From an uncultured Eubacteriales bacterium (GTDB taxonomy: Bacteria; Bacillota_A; Clostridia; Christensenellales; Aristaeellaceae): 10,800 nucleotides of DNA. The stretch is taken from the NCBI GenBank assembly GCA_902775835.1, contig CACYNZ010000104.1, forward strand, positions 1 through 10,800. The letters are read 5' to 3'. Numbering within the stretch: position 1 is the first letter of the stretch; every line of letters begins with the position of its first letter. Position numbers and translations under genes: made by a program. Under the pieces are notes generated by a model. It searched no databases and had not been told where the DNA came from. It saw nothing but the letters and a program-made list of their open reading frames with translations. Of the stretch, positions 1 to 6,529 are shown piece by piece.

Positions 1-55
1 TTCCAAGGCTGTGCCGGATCAGTCCTTTCCTGCCATAAGAATAATAAGAATTCAA
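1..55 (-). CDS. Possible start of a downstream gene, TTG start, truncated by window edge
   Basis: Downstream of the penicillin-binding-protein ORF, an AGAGGTGA ribosome binding site (about 60-67) is followed seven bases later by a TTG codon at 55-53. The frame stays open for 18 codons to the window edge and reads MNSYYSYGRKGLIRHSLG. An ATG at 36-34 in another frame stops after five codons, so the TTG frame is the only open reading. The stretch is too short to assign a family. Genes after a class B penicillin-binding protein are often cell-wall or division genes, but nothing here shows that. The main support is the good ribosome binding site and the close 23-base spacing after the preceding stop. 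Confidence 0.28.
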   Translation of the reverse strand, partial: MNSYYSYGRKGLIRHSLG

Positions 56-78
56 ATTAATTCACCTCTTGCAGCTTA

Positions 79-1725
79 TTAGTCCGAAGCTATACTGCTT
101 TCCGGGATATTTGCCGTGCGCTTTGCCGGGTCATCCGGATAATCTTCTTCTCCGTCATCGTTCCGGTCAACCGGGATATTGAAATAGGTGCACATCAGGT
201 CTGTGTACAGATCCAGGACGGTGGAGGATCCAAAACCGTTGGGAATAATGATGACGGCTGTCACCTGCGGGTCATCGTAGGGAGCAAATCCTACAAAAAG
301 GGAATGCGTCGACTTTTTTTCAGATTCCTGGGCCGTACCGGATTTTCCGGCTATGGTAACACCATAACCGCTCATCTTTGCCGCGTAATAGGATTCGTTG
401 CACACCATGTACATTCCATAGTGCAGCTGCTCCCAGGTTGAATCCTGTAAATCTATCGTCCGTTCTACCTTTGCCTTATTTTCCTGAACATTGCTGCCGT
501 CATGATCGCTTGTATGGTCTATCAGGGTCAGATTATAGAGTGTGCCTTTTGTAGCGACCGCCGTCACATACCTGGCCAGCTCTGCCGCCGTATATTCATG
601 TTTGGACTGGCCGATGGCAGAACGCACAGGATCTTCATCTGAAATATGCGGCTGGGATTCTGTCAGCTCCAGGCCTGATGTCTCGTCGAGACCAAAAGCT
701 TTCGCGTACTTCTGCAGTCTGGAAAGACCCAGATCCGCATCGTATTTGTTGTTATCATTAATACTCAGCCTGTATCCCAGCTCATAGAAGAAGTAGTTGC
801 AGGAATACTCTATAGCCTGGGCAACATTGATATTGCCATGGCTGGCAGTAGTCCAGTCATTGGCCGGCGGCTGCACTTTTGTGAATGTCGTGTTGTCGTA
901 AATATAAGTATCCTTTGTGATCACGCCCTCTTCCAGGCCGGCTGCCGCCGAGACAGGCTTAAAGGTCGAGCCCGGAGCCAGCAGCTGCTGGGTCACATGG
1001 TTGTAGAGCGGCGCTGAGGCGTTGTTGATCAGAGAGCTGTAATAGCTTACATTATTGATCTTGTTGGCGTCATAGCCCGGATAGGAAACGAAAGCCTTTA
1101 CTTTTCCGGTCGTGTTGTCGGTCATGATATAGGAACCGGAGCAGGGGGTCAGCGCCAGCATATCCGGCGTGATCTGCAGCTGGTAGATCATCGGAGCGGA
1201 GACTTCCGTAGCGACAACGCGCATGGTGTAGTCATCGATCTTCTTGATGCCGACGTCTTCCCAGGCGATGGGAGCGTCCGCGGTCTGCTTGCTGTATTCC
1301 TTGGCGTTCTTGATGGTGATGCTGTAGTCAGACAGGAAGTCAGCCATCTGGTTGGTCAGCTGAGGATCCAGCAGCATCTTGAAGGAATACATGACGGTAT
1401 CGGCGTTGATCGCTTCGCCGTTGGCCCACTTGGCTTCGGGACGCAGGGCAATGCGCCAGGTCGTCTCGTTCACCTTTTCAGGCAGGTCCGCTGCGATTTC
1501 ACCGATGTACTTGTAGTTCAGACGGGTCTCGTCCGCCACGGCACGGTACAGGGTGGCACCGCAGTAGCCGATGGGCGTGTCCAGCGTGGTTTCCACAGAA
1601 TTATGACCGTTCAGGGTAGGCGTGTCATTTTTCATGTAGGTCTGCAGGACCTTCTCGGCGCCGGCGTGAGCGACCACGCAGAGGCACAGAGCGAGAAGCA
1701 GCATAATGGGCAGCAGTTTCTTCAT
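79..1725 (-). CDS. Chimeric ORF: OppA-type binding-protein N-terminus fused to class B penicillin-binding protein transpeptidase domain
   Basis: The ORF has 548 residues from the preferred ATG at 1725. An in-frame ATG at 1737 directly abuts its own AGGAG, so it is unlikely to be used. Residues 1-21 form a signal peptide (MKK, hydrophobic run, AHA cleavage site). Residues 22 to about 194 resemble lobe I of the SBP_bac_5 peptide-binding family: a TW-x-LR segment near 88-95, then the KW-A-NGE-x-A-D-V-type block at 99-121 ending in DP. From about residue 195 the protein is a class B transpeptidase (PBP2-like). It carries the S253-TF-K256 nucleophile motif, S308-C-N310, and K461-S-G-T464, so the catalytic centre looks intact. 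The usual N-terminal membrane anchor and dimerisation domain of a PBP are missing, as is most of the binding protein, which normally exceeds 500 residues. A hydrophilic acidic tail follows residue 518. Base composition changes at the domain switch. It may be an assembly chimera, a recombination product or a true fusion; each half is recognised confidently, the whole is not. Confidence 0.8.
   Translation of the reverse strand: MKKLLPIMLLLALCLCVVAHAGAEKVLQTYMKNDTPTLNGHNSVETTLDTPIGYCGATLYRAVADETRLNYKYIGEIAADLPEKVNETTWRIALRPEAKWANGEAINADTVMYSFKMLLDPQLTNQMADFLSDYSITIKNAKEYSKQTADAPIAWEDVGIKKIDDYTMRVVATEVSAPMIYQLQITPDMLALTPCSGSYIMTDNTTGKVKAFVSYPGYDANKINNVSYYSSLINNASAPLYNHVTQQLLAPGSTFKPVSAAAGLEEGVITKDTYIYDNTTFTKVQPPANDWTTASHGNINVAQAIEYSCNYFFYELGYRLSINDNNKYDADLGLSRLQKYAKAFGLDETSGLELTESQPHISDEDPVRSAIGQSKHEYTAAELARYVTAVATKGTLYNLTLIDHTSDHDGSNVQENKAKVERTIDLQDSTWEQLHYGMYMVCNESYYAAKMSGYGVTIAGKSGTAQESEKKSTHSLFVGFAPYDDPQVTAVIIIPNGFGSSTVLDLYTDLMCTYFNIPVDRNDDGEEDYPDDPAKRTANIPESSIASD
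1115..1165. other. Domain and composition junction inside the chimeric ORF
   Basis: The switch from peptide-binding-protein sequence to transpeptidase sequence falls around the codons for ALTP-CSGSY, with the Cys codon at 1143-1141. In hand-counted 60-base lines, GC is about 43-50% to the left (lines at 241, 481 and 721) and about 53-60% to the right (lines at 1321 and 1441). The reading frame is kept across the join. No inverted repeat, transposase fragment or direct repeat is visible at the site, so no mobile-element mechanism is suggested. Confidence 0.65.
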
Positions 1726-1737
1726 AACTTTTTCCAT

Positions 1738-1748
1738 CTCCTTTTTTT
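1738..1748 (-). promoter_or_regulatory. Ribosome binding site of the chimeric ORF
   Basis: On the minus strand, an A-rich leader ends in AAAGGAG immediately before the first in-frame ATG at 1737. The second in-frame ATG at 1725 lies 12 bases downstream of AGGAG. Zero spacing would not work for the first ATG. The second also begins the standard MKK signal peptide, so this site favours 1725 as the real start. Confidence 0.6.
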
Positions 1749-1760
1749 ATTTGTTTATTG

Positions 1761-2111
1761 TCACAGCCCACTCAGGGCAAGACTTACGAGAATCAGGACA
1801 AGGGCCGCAGCCAGGAGCACCGGAACGTCGGCATGCCCGCCGAGGGAAGCCCTGTACTTTGCGTAGTCCTCCGCTTCCTCGCGCCCGGACCGGGCACGGC
1901 CCTGGAACACGCGCTTGAGCATTCTCGTGCCCCAGGAAAAGGAAGCAAACATCTTCATGTTCGACAGGAGACGCACAAGCCCGATCACCAGCGCGCCCGA
2001 GCCCAGGCAGAACGCGGCGTCCGATACGGACCGCATGCCGGTGAGCACGAAGAGGATCAGACCCAGGGCGAGCGAAACCACAAACGGTGCAGGCGAAAGA
2101 CGTTTCCGCAT
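1761..2111 (-). CDS. Small three-helix membrane protein, DUF3899-like
   Basis: This 116-residue protein has a basic N-terminus (MRKR) and three predicted membrane segments near residues 9-25, 31-50 and 96-114. Between the second and third helices is a soluble, basic then acidic loop containing R-E-E-x-E-DYAKY (about 77-86). This layout (two helices, a loop with an aromatic/acidic patch, a last helix) is like the DUF3899 family of Firmicutes, whose function is unknown. The family call comes from pattern, not a search. An AGGAGG (2122-2127) sits ten bases before the ATG. It has its own plausible promoter upstream and ends 23 bases before the next ORF's first ATG, so the two could be co-transcribed if the sequence is contiguous in nature. 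Confidence 0.7.
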   Translation of the reverse strand: MRKRLSPAPFVVSLALGLILFVLTGMRSVSDAAFCLGSGALVIGLVRLLSNMKMFASFSWGTRMLKRVFQGRARSGREEAEDYAKYRASLGGHADVPVLLAAALVLILVSLALSGL

Positions 2112-2149
2112 GCTTCCTCACCCTCCTGCCGTTCATGCAAGTACTCGTT

Positions 2150-2178
2150 ATCTTATCAGAGATGTATACAACGGGCAA
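2150..2178 (-). promoter_or_regulatory. Putative sigma-A-type promoter for the small membrane protein gene
   Basis: Reading the minus strand, TTGCCC (2178-2173) and TAAGAT (2155-2150) are separated by 17 bases. Each matches the housekeeping consensus at four of six positions. The pair lies in the only AT-rich gap of the operon side of the window, between a likely terminator and the AGGAGG of the next gene. An alternative -10 (TATACA, 2169-2164) is also present, so the exact site is uncertain. Confidence 0.4.
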
Positions 2179-2226
2179 CAAAAAAACTATTAAAAAACAA
2201 TCGCACGGGATGCTCAGAGGCACCCG
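2179..2226 (-). terminator. Putative intrinsic terminator at the end of the eight-gene operon
   Basis: On the minus strand, CGGGTGC and GCATCCCG (2226-2206) can pair as a seven-base-pair stem with one bulged T around a six-base loop. The TGA stop of the serine hydrolase begins at 2216 and lies largely in the loop. Two T-runs (about 2198-2193 and 2187-2180) follow, starting about seven bases after the stem, which is further than in an ideal terminator. The placement at the end of the gene run supports the call; the delayed T-tract weakens it. Confidence 0.4.
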
Positions 2227-3428
2227 GCCGCTTCAAGCACCTGACGCGCCGGCTCATGCATGTATCTGTCACGCAGGTACACATAGCGCACGCTGGATAT
2301 GACGCGTGTGCCGTCCGGCCAGATCACCGTGCCGCGGCCCTCCGGCGTGAGCCCGAAGTCCGCGTAGCTTTCGCCCTCACGCAGCGTGAGCACGGAGAGC
2401 CGGTCCATGACCCGGTTGCCCAGCGCCAGCACAAATATGCCCCGGTCCAGGTCCAGCGACAGGTGGTGCCCGGTAAACCCGCTCAGGGCAAAGCTGCGGT
2501 CCGACATGAACGAGGGCACTTCCGAATGGATCTGCTCGGGATGCCGGACATAGCACTGATAGCCCAGGTACTGACTGTACCCGCCGCCTGGCAGCGGCGC
2601 GCCGGTCCGGTTCACCGTCATCTCCCGCAGCGCCTCCATGGAGATGACCCTGCCCTCCAGAAGACCGCGCGCGAACCGTTCCATATCGTCGAACGTGGAG
2701 AAAAGGCCCGCGTGCCCGGGACAGGAACTGCCGTCCCAGAGAATCCGGGCCTTGGGATCATGGGGTACGCCAGGTGCCGGGCCTTCGTCCCGCTTCCAGA
2801 CACCCATTTCGATCCGGTAGCCATGGCTCACGTCCACCACGCCCGGGAGCATGTCCTGCGGAACCCGGCAATATGTGTGCTGCATGCCCAGCGGGTCCAG
2901 AATCCGCGTTTTCACAAGGTGCATGTAACTGTCTTTGCCGGCGCCCTCCAGCACATACTTCAGAACCATGCAGTGCATGTCGCTGTACGCCCGCTTTCCC
3001 CGGATCCCGGCCTGAATGCCCATAAGCGCTTCCAGGGCCTGTTCCCGGTCGGAACACGCGTCCACGCGCACACCGGTCTGAAGCGCGCACTGGAACGCGA
3101 AAATATCCCGTACGCTTACATCCCGGAGGTTTGTGAACATAGGCGCGTAACTGGTCACCGGCCGGTCCAGGTCCAGAAGACCTTCCTCCCGGAGACGGAG
3201 CACCATGACGCCGGTGAACAGCTTGGTCAGGCTAGCCAGGTCAAAGATGTCCTCCGCGTCCAGGCTCTCGCCCCTGTGATTGCGCACGCCGCCCAGGGCG
3301 TGCCAGGTCATTTCCCGGCTGCCGCAGCCCAGGTGCAGGCAGGACAGGACCTGCGAGTTATCTACAAAAAACTGCACAGCCTGTTGCAGCTGTGCACTTT
3401 CCCTTAGACAAGTCCGATTCTCGTGCAT
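2214..3428 (-). CDS. Cytoplasmic serine hydrolase, beta-lactamase (class C-like) family
   Basis: The 404-residue protein belongs to the beta-lactamase/serine-hydrolase family (PF00144 type). S66-L-T-K69 is the nucleophile motif. Y148-S-D150 takes the place of the Y-x-N motif. G238-HAGLFST is the conserved loop of the esterase-like branch, and a SGFTG segment near 316-320 stands where an HTG or KTG motif would be expected. The N-terminus has no signal peptide or membrane helix, so it probably acts inside the cell, unlike true penicillin-interacting enzymes. Substrates could be esters, amides or D-amino-acid peptides; nothing shows which. The ATG at 3428 is preceded by AAAGGGA at about eight bases and lies 25 bases inside the upstream kinase gene, so it is probably translationally coupled. 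It is the last gene of the operon. Family call is firm, function open. Confidence 0.87.
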   Translation of the reverse strand: MHENRTCLRESAQLQQAVQFFVDNSQVLSCLHLGCGSREMTWHALGGVRNHRGESLDAEDIFDLASLTKLFTGVMVLRLREEGLLDLDRPVTSYAPMFTNLRDVSVRDIFAFQCALQTGVRVDACSDREQALEALMGIQAGIRGKRAYSDMHCMVLKYVLEGAGKDSYMHLVKTRILDPLGMQHTYCRVPQDMLPGVVDVSHGYRIEMGVWKRDEGPAPGVPHDPKARILWDGSSCPGHAGLFSTFDDMERFARGLLEGRVISMEALREMTVNRTGAPLPGGGYSQYLGYQCYVRHPEQIHSEVPSFMSDRSFALSGFTGHHLSLDLDRGIFVLALGNRVMDRLSVLTLREGESYADFGLTPEGRGTVIWPDGTRVISSVRYVYLRDRYMHEPARQVLEAAGCL

Positions 3429-4222
3429 CGTACATTCCCTTTCACCAGGTCCGTCAGATGATGCCGCGCGTGCCCGATGATCACCGTGCTTCCCTTGAGC
3501 GCGGATTCCAGGGCGTATTCCAGCTTGGCTCTGGCGCCGTTGGCACCCGCGCGGCTGGCACCGATGCAGCTTTCCTGCAGCTCACGCACCATCCGGGTCA
3601 GTTCCTCCGGCGTATGCGCTTCCACGCGCTCCACCAGTGTCTGCGGATCGCCGGGCACGCGGTAGATACCCTCCGTGCTCGTCATGAGCACCAGCGTTTT
3701 CGCGTGCACCAGGCCCGCGATGACGGCCGCGGTCTCATCATTGTCCACGCACTCGTGCACTTCCGTGCCCGCCTTGCGGCGGACGGCCAGCTCCATCTTG
3801 CGGTTCTCCTCATCGGAGACGGCGTCGTTGTAGTTGACCACGGGGATGGTGCCCTGCTCCGCCGCCCGGTGGAACAGGCTCAGGAGATGCGCGCATTTTT
3901 CCGGATCATTGAAGTGCGTGTGCTCCACCAGCACCTGCCGCAGCCCGTATTCCGGGGGCACGAACTGGCGGTAAGTCTGCATCAGCACCGCCTGGCCCTG
4001 CGCGGCATAGTCCGCCTTGTCCTCCTCGGGATCCCCGCTGAGCTCACGTCCCGTGCGCCGTATGTAGTCCAGACGCCCGATCTCCGTGGCACCTGAGGTG
4101 ACGAGAATCATGCCGGGACGCAGTTCCTTGCCCAGCCGGGCAAACACGTTGTAATCCATGTCCTGATCCTCCCGGCGGATCAGTGCCATGGAGCCCACCT
4201 TGCATACCAGGTCCAGTGTCAT
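3404..4222 (-). CDS. Amino-acid kinase, divergent glutamate 5-kinase (ProB)-like, no PUA domain
   Basis: Starting at ATG 4222, the protein has 272 residues and the order of motifs of the amino-acid kinase fold. K8-V-G-S11 is the phosphate loop, T42-SGA45 the second glycine turn, and AAQGQ with LM-x2-Y follow at 73-84. N130-Y-N-D133 and D160-N-D162 match the substrate-binding acidic sites of ProB. TSTEGIY (181-187) replaces the usual TDIDGLY, and a GANGARAKL segment (226-234) replaces GTGGM-x-TKL. Length fits PUA-less glutamate 5-kinases, which make glutamyl-5-phosphate for proline. However, several motif positions differ and no proA lies beside it, so another amino or carboxylate substrate is possible. 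GGAGG lies five bases before ATG 4222, favouring it over the in-frame GTG at 4234 that would overlap aroK. It follows aroK after two bases. Confidence 0.85.
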   Translation of the reverse strand: MTLDLVCKVGSMALIRREDQDMDYNVFARLGKELRPGMILVTSGATEIGRLDYIRRTGRELSGDPEEDKADYAAQGQAVLMQTYRQFVPPEYGLRQVLVEHTHFNDPEKCAHLLSLFHRAAEQGTIPVVNYNDAVSDEENRKMELAVRRKAGTEVHECVDNDETAAVIAGLVHAKTLVLMTSTEGIYRVPGDPQTLVERVEAHTPEELTRMVRELQESCIGASRAGANGARAKLEYALESALKGSTVIIGHARHHLTDLVKGNVRCTRIGLV

Positions 4223-4224
4223 GC

Positions 4225-4764
4225 CTACCTCCACTTTACATCCAGCGCGTACAGTCCAAAGCGCAGCCGGAGCATTCTTTCCATGGCCGCGACGCCAGGA
4301 AAATAACCCTTGGAATTGTCCAGCACCATGTCCGCCACTTCGCGGTAGCGCCCGATGCGCTCATGATACATGCGTTCCACCTCGCCCAGGCCCTTTTCCG
4401 CCAGAAGCGGACGCCGGTCCAGCTTGATGTCGCTCAGTATCTGGTCCAGCGGACGGTCAATGAGCAGGATCAGGCCGTTGGCCTTCATGATCCTGAGGTT
4501 CTCGTCGCGCATGACGCAGCCGCCGCCGGTGGAAATGATGGCAGGGCCTTCCCGCGTCAGCTGGATCAGCATATTGGTCTCCGCCCTGCGGAAGGCGTCC
4601 TCGCCGTACTTTTCAAAGATTTCCGTGACGGGCAAGCCGAATGTGTCGGTAATGCGCCGGTCCATATCCACATAGGGAAGATGCAGATTGGAGGCCACTT
4701 TCTTTCCGAGACTGCTTTTTCCGCTTCCGGCCATGCCGGTGATATACACGCTTCGGTCAAACAT
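4225..4764 (-). CDS. aroK: Shikimate kinase
   Basis: This protein phosphorylates shikimate to shikimate-3-phosphate with ATP, the fifth step of the cytoplasmic shikimate pathway. The 179-residue length is normal. The Walker A loop is G10-MAGSGKS17. D33-M-D35 provides the metal- and shikimate-binding aspartates. FRRAE (58-62) supplies the shikimate-binding arginine, G80-GG82 is the glycine turn, D116-RRPLL is the lid arginine region, and the R-Y-x-E-x-AD segment (139-145) is the expected C-terminal signature. The ATG overlaps the chorismate mutase stop by eight bases (ATGTTTGA), a classical arrangement for translational coupling. Adjacent chorismate mutase two pathway steps on supports an aromatic amino-acid role. 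Confidence 0.96.
   Translation of the reverse strand: MFDRSVYITGMAGSGKSSLGKKVASNLHLPYVDMDRRITDTFGLPVTEIFEKYGEDAFRRAETNMLIQLTREGPAIISTGGGCVMRDENLRIMKANGLILLIDRPLDQILSDIKLDRRPLLAEKGLGEVERMYHERIGRYREVADMVLDNSKGYFPGVAAMERMLRLRFGLYALDVKWR
4228..4232 (-). promoter_or_regulatory. Ribosome binding site deciding the start of the amino-acid kinase
   Basis: GGAGG is formed by the last codons of aroK, five bases before the ATG at 4222. The upstream in-frame GTG (4234-4232) lies on the motif itself and so has no suitable site of its own. Confidence 0.75.
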
Positions 4765-5044
4765 GCCTTTCCGCCTCCTCGATGATCTTCTCCTGTTCTT
4801 CCCGGCTCATGGACATCAGGCAGTTGAACAGCCGGATCACCTGCTCCTCACGCCCGGGGGTGCGCAGCATGCCACAGCGGCTTTCCAGTACCTTGAGTTC
4901 CCTGGCGGTGTCCAGCACCGGACGGTGGTTTTCCATCTTCCATTCCGCCACTTCCCGGGCCAGGTCCATGCGCGCTTCGAGAAGCGCCACAATGCCCATG
5001 TCCACCTGGTCCAGTTCCGCGCGGATTTCCGCTATATCCCGCAT
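4757..5044 (-). CDS. Chorismate mutase, monofunctional AroQ class
   Basis: The protein rearranges chorismate to prephenate, the committed step to phenylalanine and tyrosine. From ATG 5044 it has 95 residues, the length of a stand-alone AroQ domain. Residues align with those of the E. coli PheA mutase domain: R8, R25 and K36 (E. coli R11, R28, K39), D45 (D48), R48 (R51), E49 (E52) and Q84 (Q88). All catalytic positions are therefore present. The open frame extends 23 codons further upstream into the histidine kinase gene, but that extension is proline- and arginine-rich and not family-like. The ATG at 5044 has AAGGGG about nine bases upstream, inside the kinase gene's end, and lies one base after its stop. 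No prephenate dehydratase, dehydrogenase or ACT domain is attached. Confidence 0.93.
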   Translation of the reverse strand: MRDIAEIRAELDQVDMGIVALLEARMDLAREVAEWKMENHRPVLDTARELKVLESRCGMLRTPGREEQVIRLFNCLMSMSREEQEKIIEEAERHV

Positions 5045-5045
5045 G

Positions 5046-6518
5046 TCACGCTTCCCCTTTCTCTTCTGCCGCCGGCAGTGCGTTATCCCCGGCCCTGGGC
5101 AGGGTGAAGGCAAACGCCGCCCCGCTCTGCGTATCCAGAAGCCGTATGCTTTCCCCGTGCATCTGCATGATGCGCTGGCAGATGCTCAGGCCGAGTCCTG
5201 TACCCTTGCCCGAGGTATGCGCCCTGTCCACGGTAAAGAACCGCTCGAAGACGCGTCCCCGGTCCTCCTCGGAAATGCCGATGCCGTTGTCCCTGACCAC
5301 CATGCAGCACTTGCTGCCCTGGGGCTGGATTTCCAGCGTCACGGTCCCGCCGTCCGGCGTGAACTTGATGGCATTGTCCAGAAGGTTCACCACCACCTGC
5401 TCGATCCGATCCGGATCCCCCATCACCATGCAGGGGTCCTCCGAGAACTCGCAGTCCACTTCCATGTTCTTCTTTTCCAGATCATTTACGCGCCGGATCA
5501 CCGCGCGCCGGAACATCTCGCACATGTCGAATGCGCGCCTGTCCAACGCGGCGTCATCCCGCTCCAGCCTTGACAGCGCCAGCAGATCCGAGATCAGCCG
5601 GGTCAGGCGCCTCGTCTCGTCGCCCACCAGGCCCAGGTACTTCATTCTCTCCTCCTCCGGGATCGTTCCGTCCAGGATGCCCTGGACAAACCCGGAGATG
5701 GAGGTAATCGGCGAGCGCAGCTCATGGCTTACATTGGCCACGAACTCCCGGCGGCTGGCGTCGTTCTCACTGACCTTATCCGCCATGATATTGAAGGCGC
5801 TGGCCATTTCCTGGACTTCCCGCGTTCCCCTGCCCGGGTCCACGCGCACGGAGAAGTCGCCCTCGGACATGGCCCGGGAGGCCGCCGTCAGCTCGCGCAG
5901 GGGCTTGAGCACGCGCCGGATATAGAAGAACAGCGCGCCGCCCACGGCGAGCATGGCCAGGGAGGACACCAGGAATACCGGCAGGAAGAGTTCCTCCATG
6001 CCGCCCTCTATGGTCTGGGCTCCGGTATGGATGAGCACGGCGCCAAGCACCGTATCGCTGCGGACAAAGGGCACGCCTACGGTAAACGTGGGATTCCCGC
6101 CCACATTCGAGCGCAGGGAGATTTCCTCGCCGCCCACCACCTTGATCAGTGCCTCGCTGAGCTCCTTGCCGTTCAGGGAGGAGGCGAAGTTCGGGTCCTC
6201 AAGGCTGGCCATGTTCAGGTTGTCCATGATCCGGCCGCGCCGGTCCACCACCACAATATAGGCGTTGTAGTCGCGGTAGACCATCTCGCTCTTCCACTGG
6301 AGATAGCGCTCCGCCTCGTCATCAATGCCCATCATCAGCGCCGCGGTGCTCGTGTTGCTGCGCGCGGCGAGATAGGCAATGTCCCTTGCCTCCTTGGTCA
6401 GCGCTTCCAGGCGCGAGTTGATCTGCTGCGTGCGCATGGAAATGGCTGACACGGCTGCAATGCCCACGGTCATCAGCAGCATGGCTGAGATGACCATGGC
6501 CATGATTCGTGTAAACAT
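5046..6518 (-). CDS. Membrane sensor histidine kinase (HAMP, HisKA, HATPase_c)
   Basis: This is a 490-residue two-component sensor. A first membrane segment lies at about 7-27. An extracytoplasmic sensing region of about 150 residues (28-178) follows, with PAS/Cache-like strands YIVVVDRRGRI (87-97) and GVPFV (148-152). The second membrane segment is at about 179-200. HAMP linker runs about 201-253. The dimerisation and phosphoacceptor domain has the H-box with H265 in NVSHELRSP (262-270). ATP-binding motifs are N378-LLDN382, D410-NGIG414, the F-box FERFF (424-428) and G437-KGTGLGL444. The order and spacing match PhoR/WalK-type kinases of Firmicutes, but it lacks a cytoplasmic PAS domain and cannot be assigned to a named system. 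AGGAG lies six bases before the ATG. It follows its response regulator by 11 bases, so they almost certainly form a pair. Ligand unknown. Confidence 0.95.
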   Translation of the reverse strand: MFTRIMAMVISAMLLMTVGIAAVSAISMRTQQINSRLEALTKEARDIAYLAARSNTSTAALMMGIDDEAERYLQWKSEMVYRDYNAYIVVVDRRGRIMDNLNMASLEDPNFASSLNGKELSEALIKVVGGEEISLRSNVGGNPTFTVGVPFVRSDTVLGAVLIHTGAQTIEGGMEELFLPVFLVSSLAMLAVGGALFFYIRRVLKPLRELTAASRAMSEGDFSVRVDPGRGTREVQEMASAFNIMADKVSENDASRREFVANVSHELRSPITSISGFVQGILDGTIPEEERMKYLGLVGDETRRLTRLISDLLALSRLERDDAALDRRAFDMCEMFRRAVIRRVNDLEKKNMEVDCEFSEDPCMVMGDPDRIEQVVVNLLDNAIKFTPDGGTVTLEIQPQGSKCCMVVRDNGIGISEEDRGRVFERFFTVDRAHTSGKGTGLGLSICQRIMQMHGESIRLLDTQSGAAFAFTLPRAGDNALPAAEEKGEA

Positions 6519-6529
6519 GTCCGCTCCTG

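Noticed and set aside
1747..2223. Minus-strand open frame of 158 codons overlapping the small membrane protein
   Set aside because: It covers the promoter gap and the real DUF3899-like gene in another frame; its second half is Arg/Gly/Pro-rich shadow sequence.
1758..3407. Plus-strand open frame of 549 codons opposite the membrane protein and serine hydrolase
   Set aside because: It runs across two real minus-strand genes and their terminator/promoter gap, is His/Arg/Pro-rich, and shows no domain; shadow frame.
4223..4234. GTG start for the amino-acid kinase
   Set aside because: The GTG lies on the GGAGG that serves the ATG at 4222; no other site precedes it.
5045..5113. N-terminal extension of chorismate mutase to an upstream Met
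   Set aside because: The extension overlaps the histidine kinase gene in another frame, is Pro/Arg/Lys-rich, and a ribosome binding site fits the ATG at 5044, which gives the normal AroQ length.
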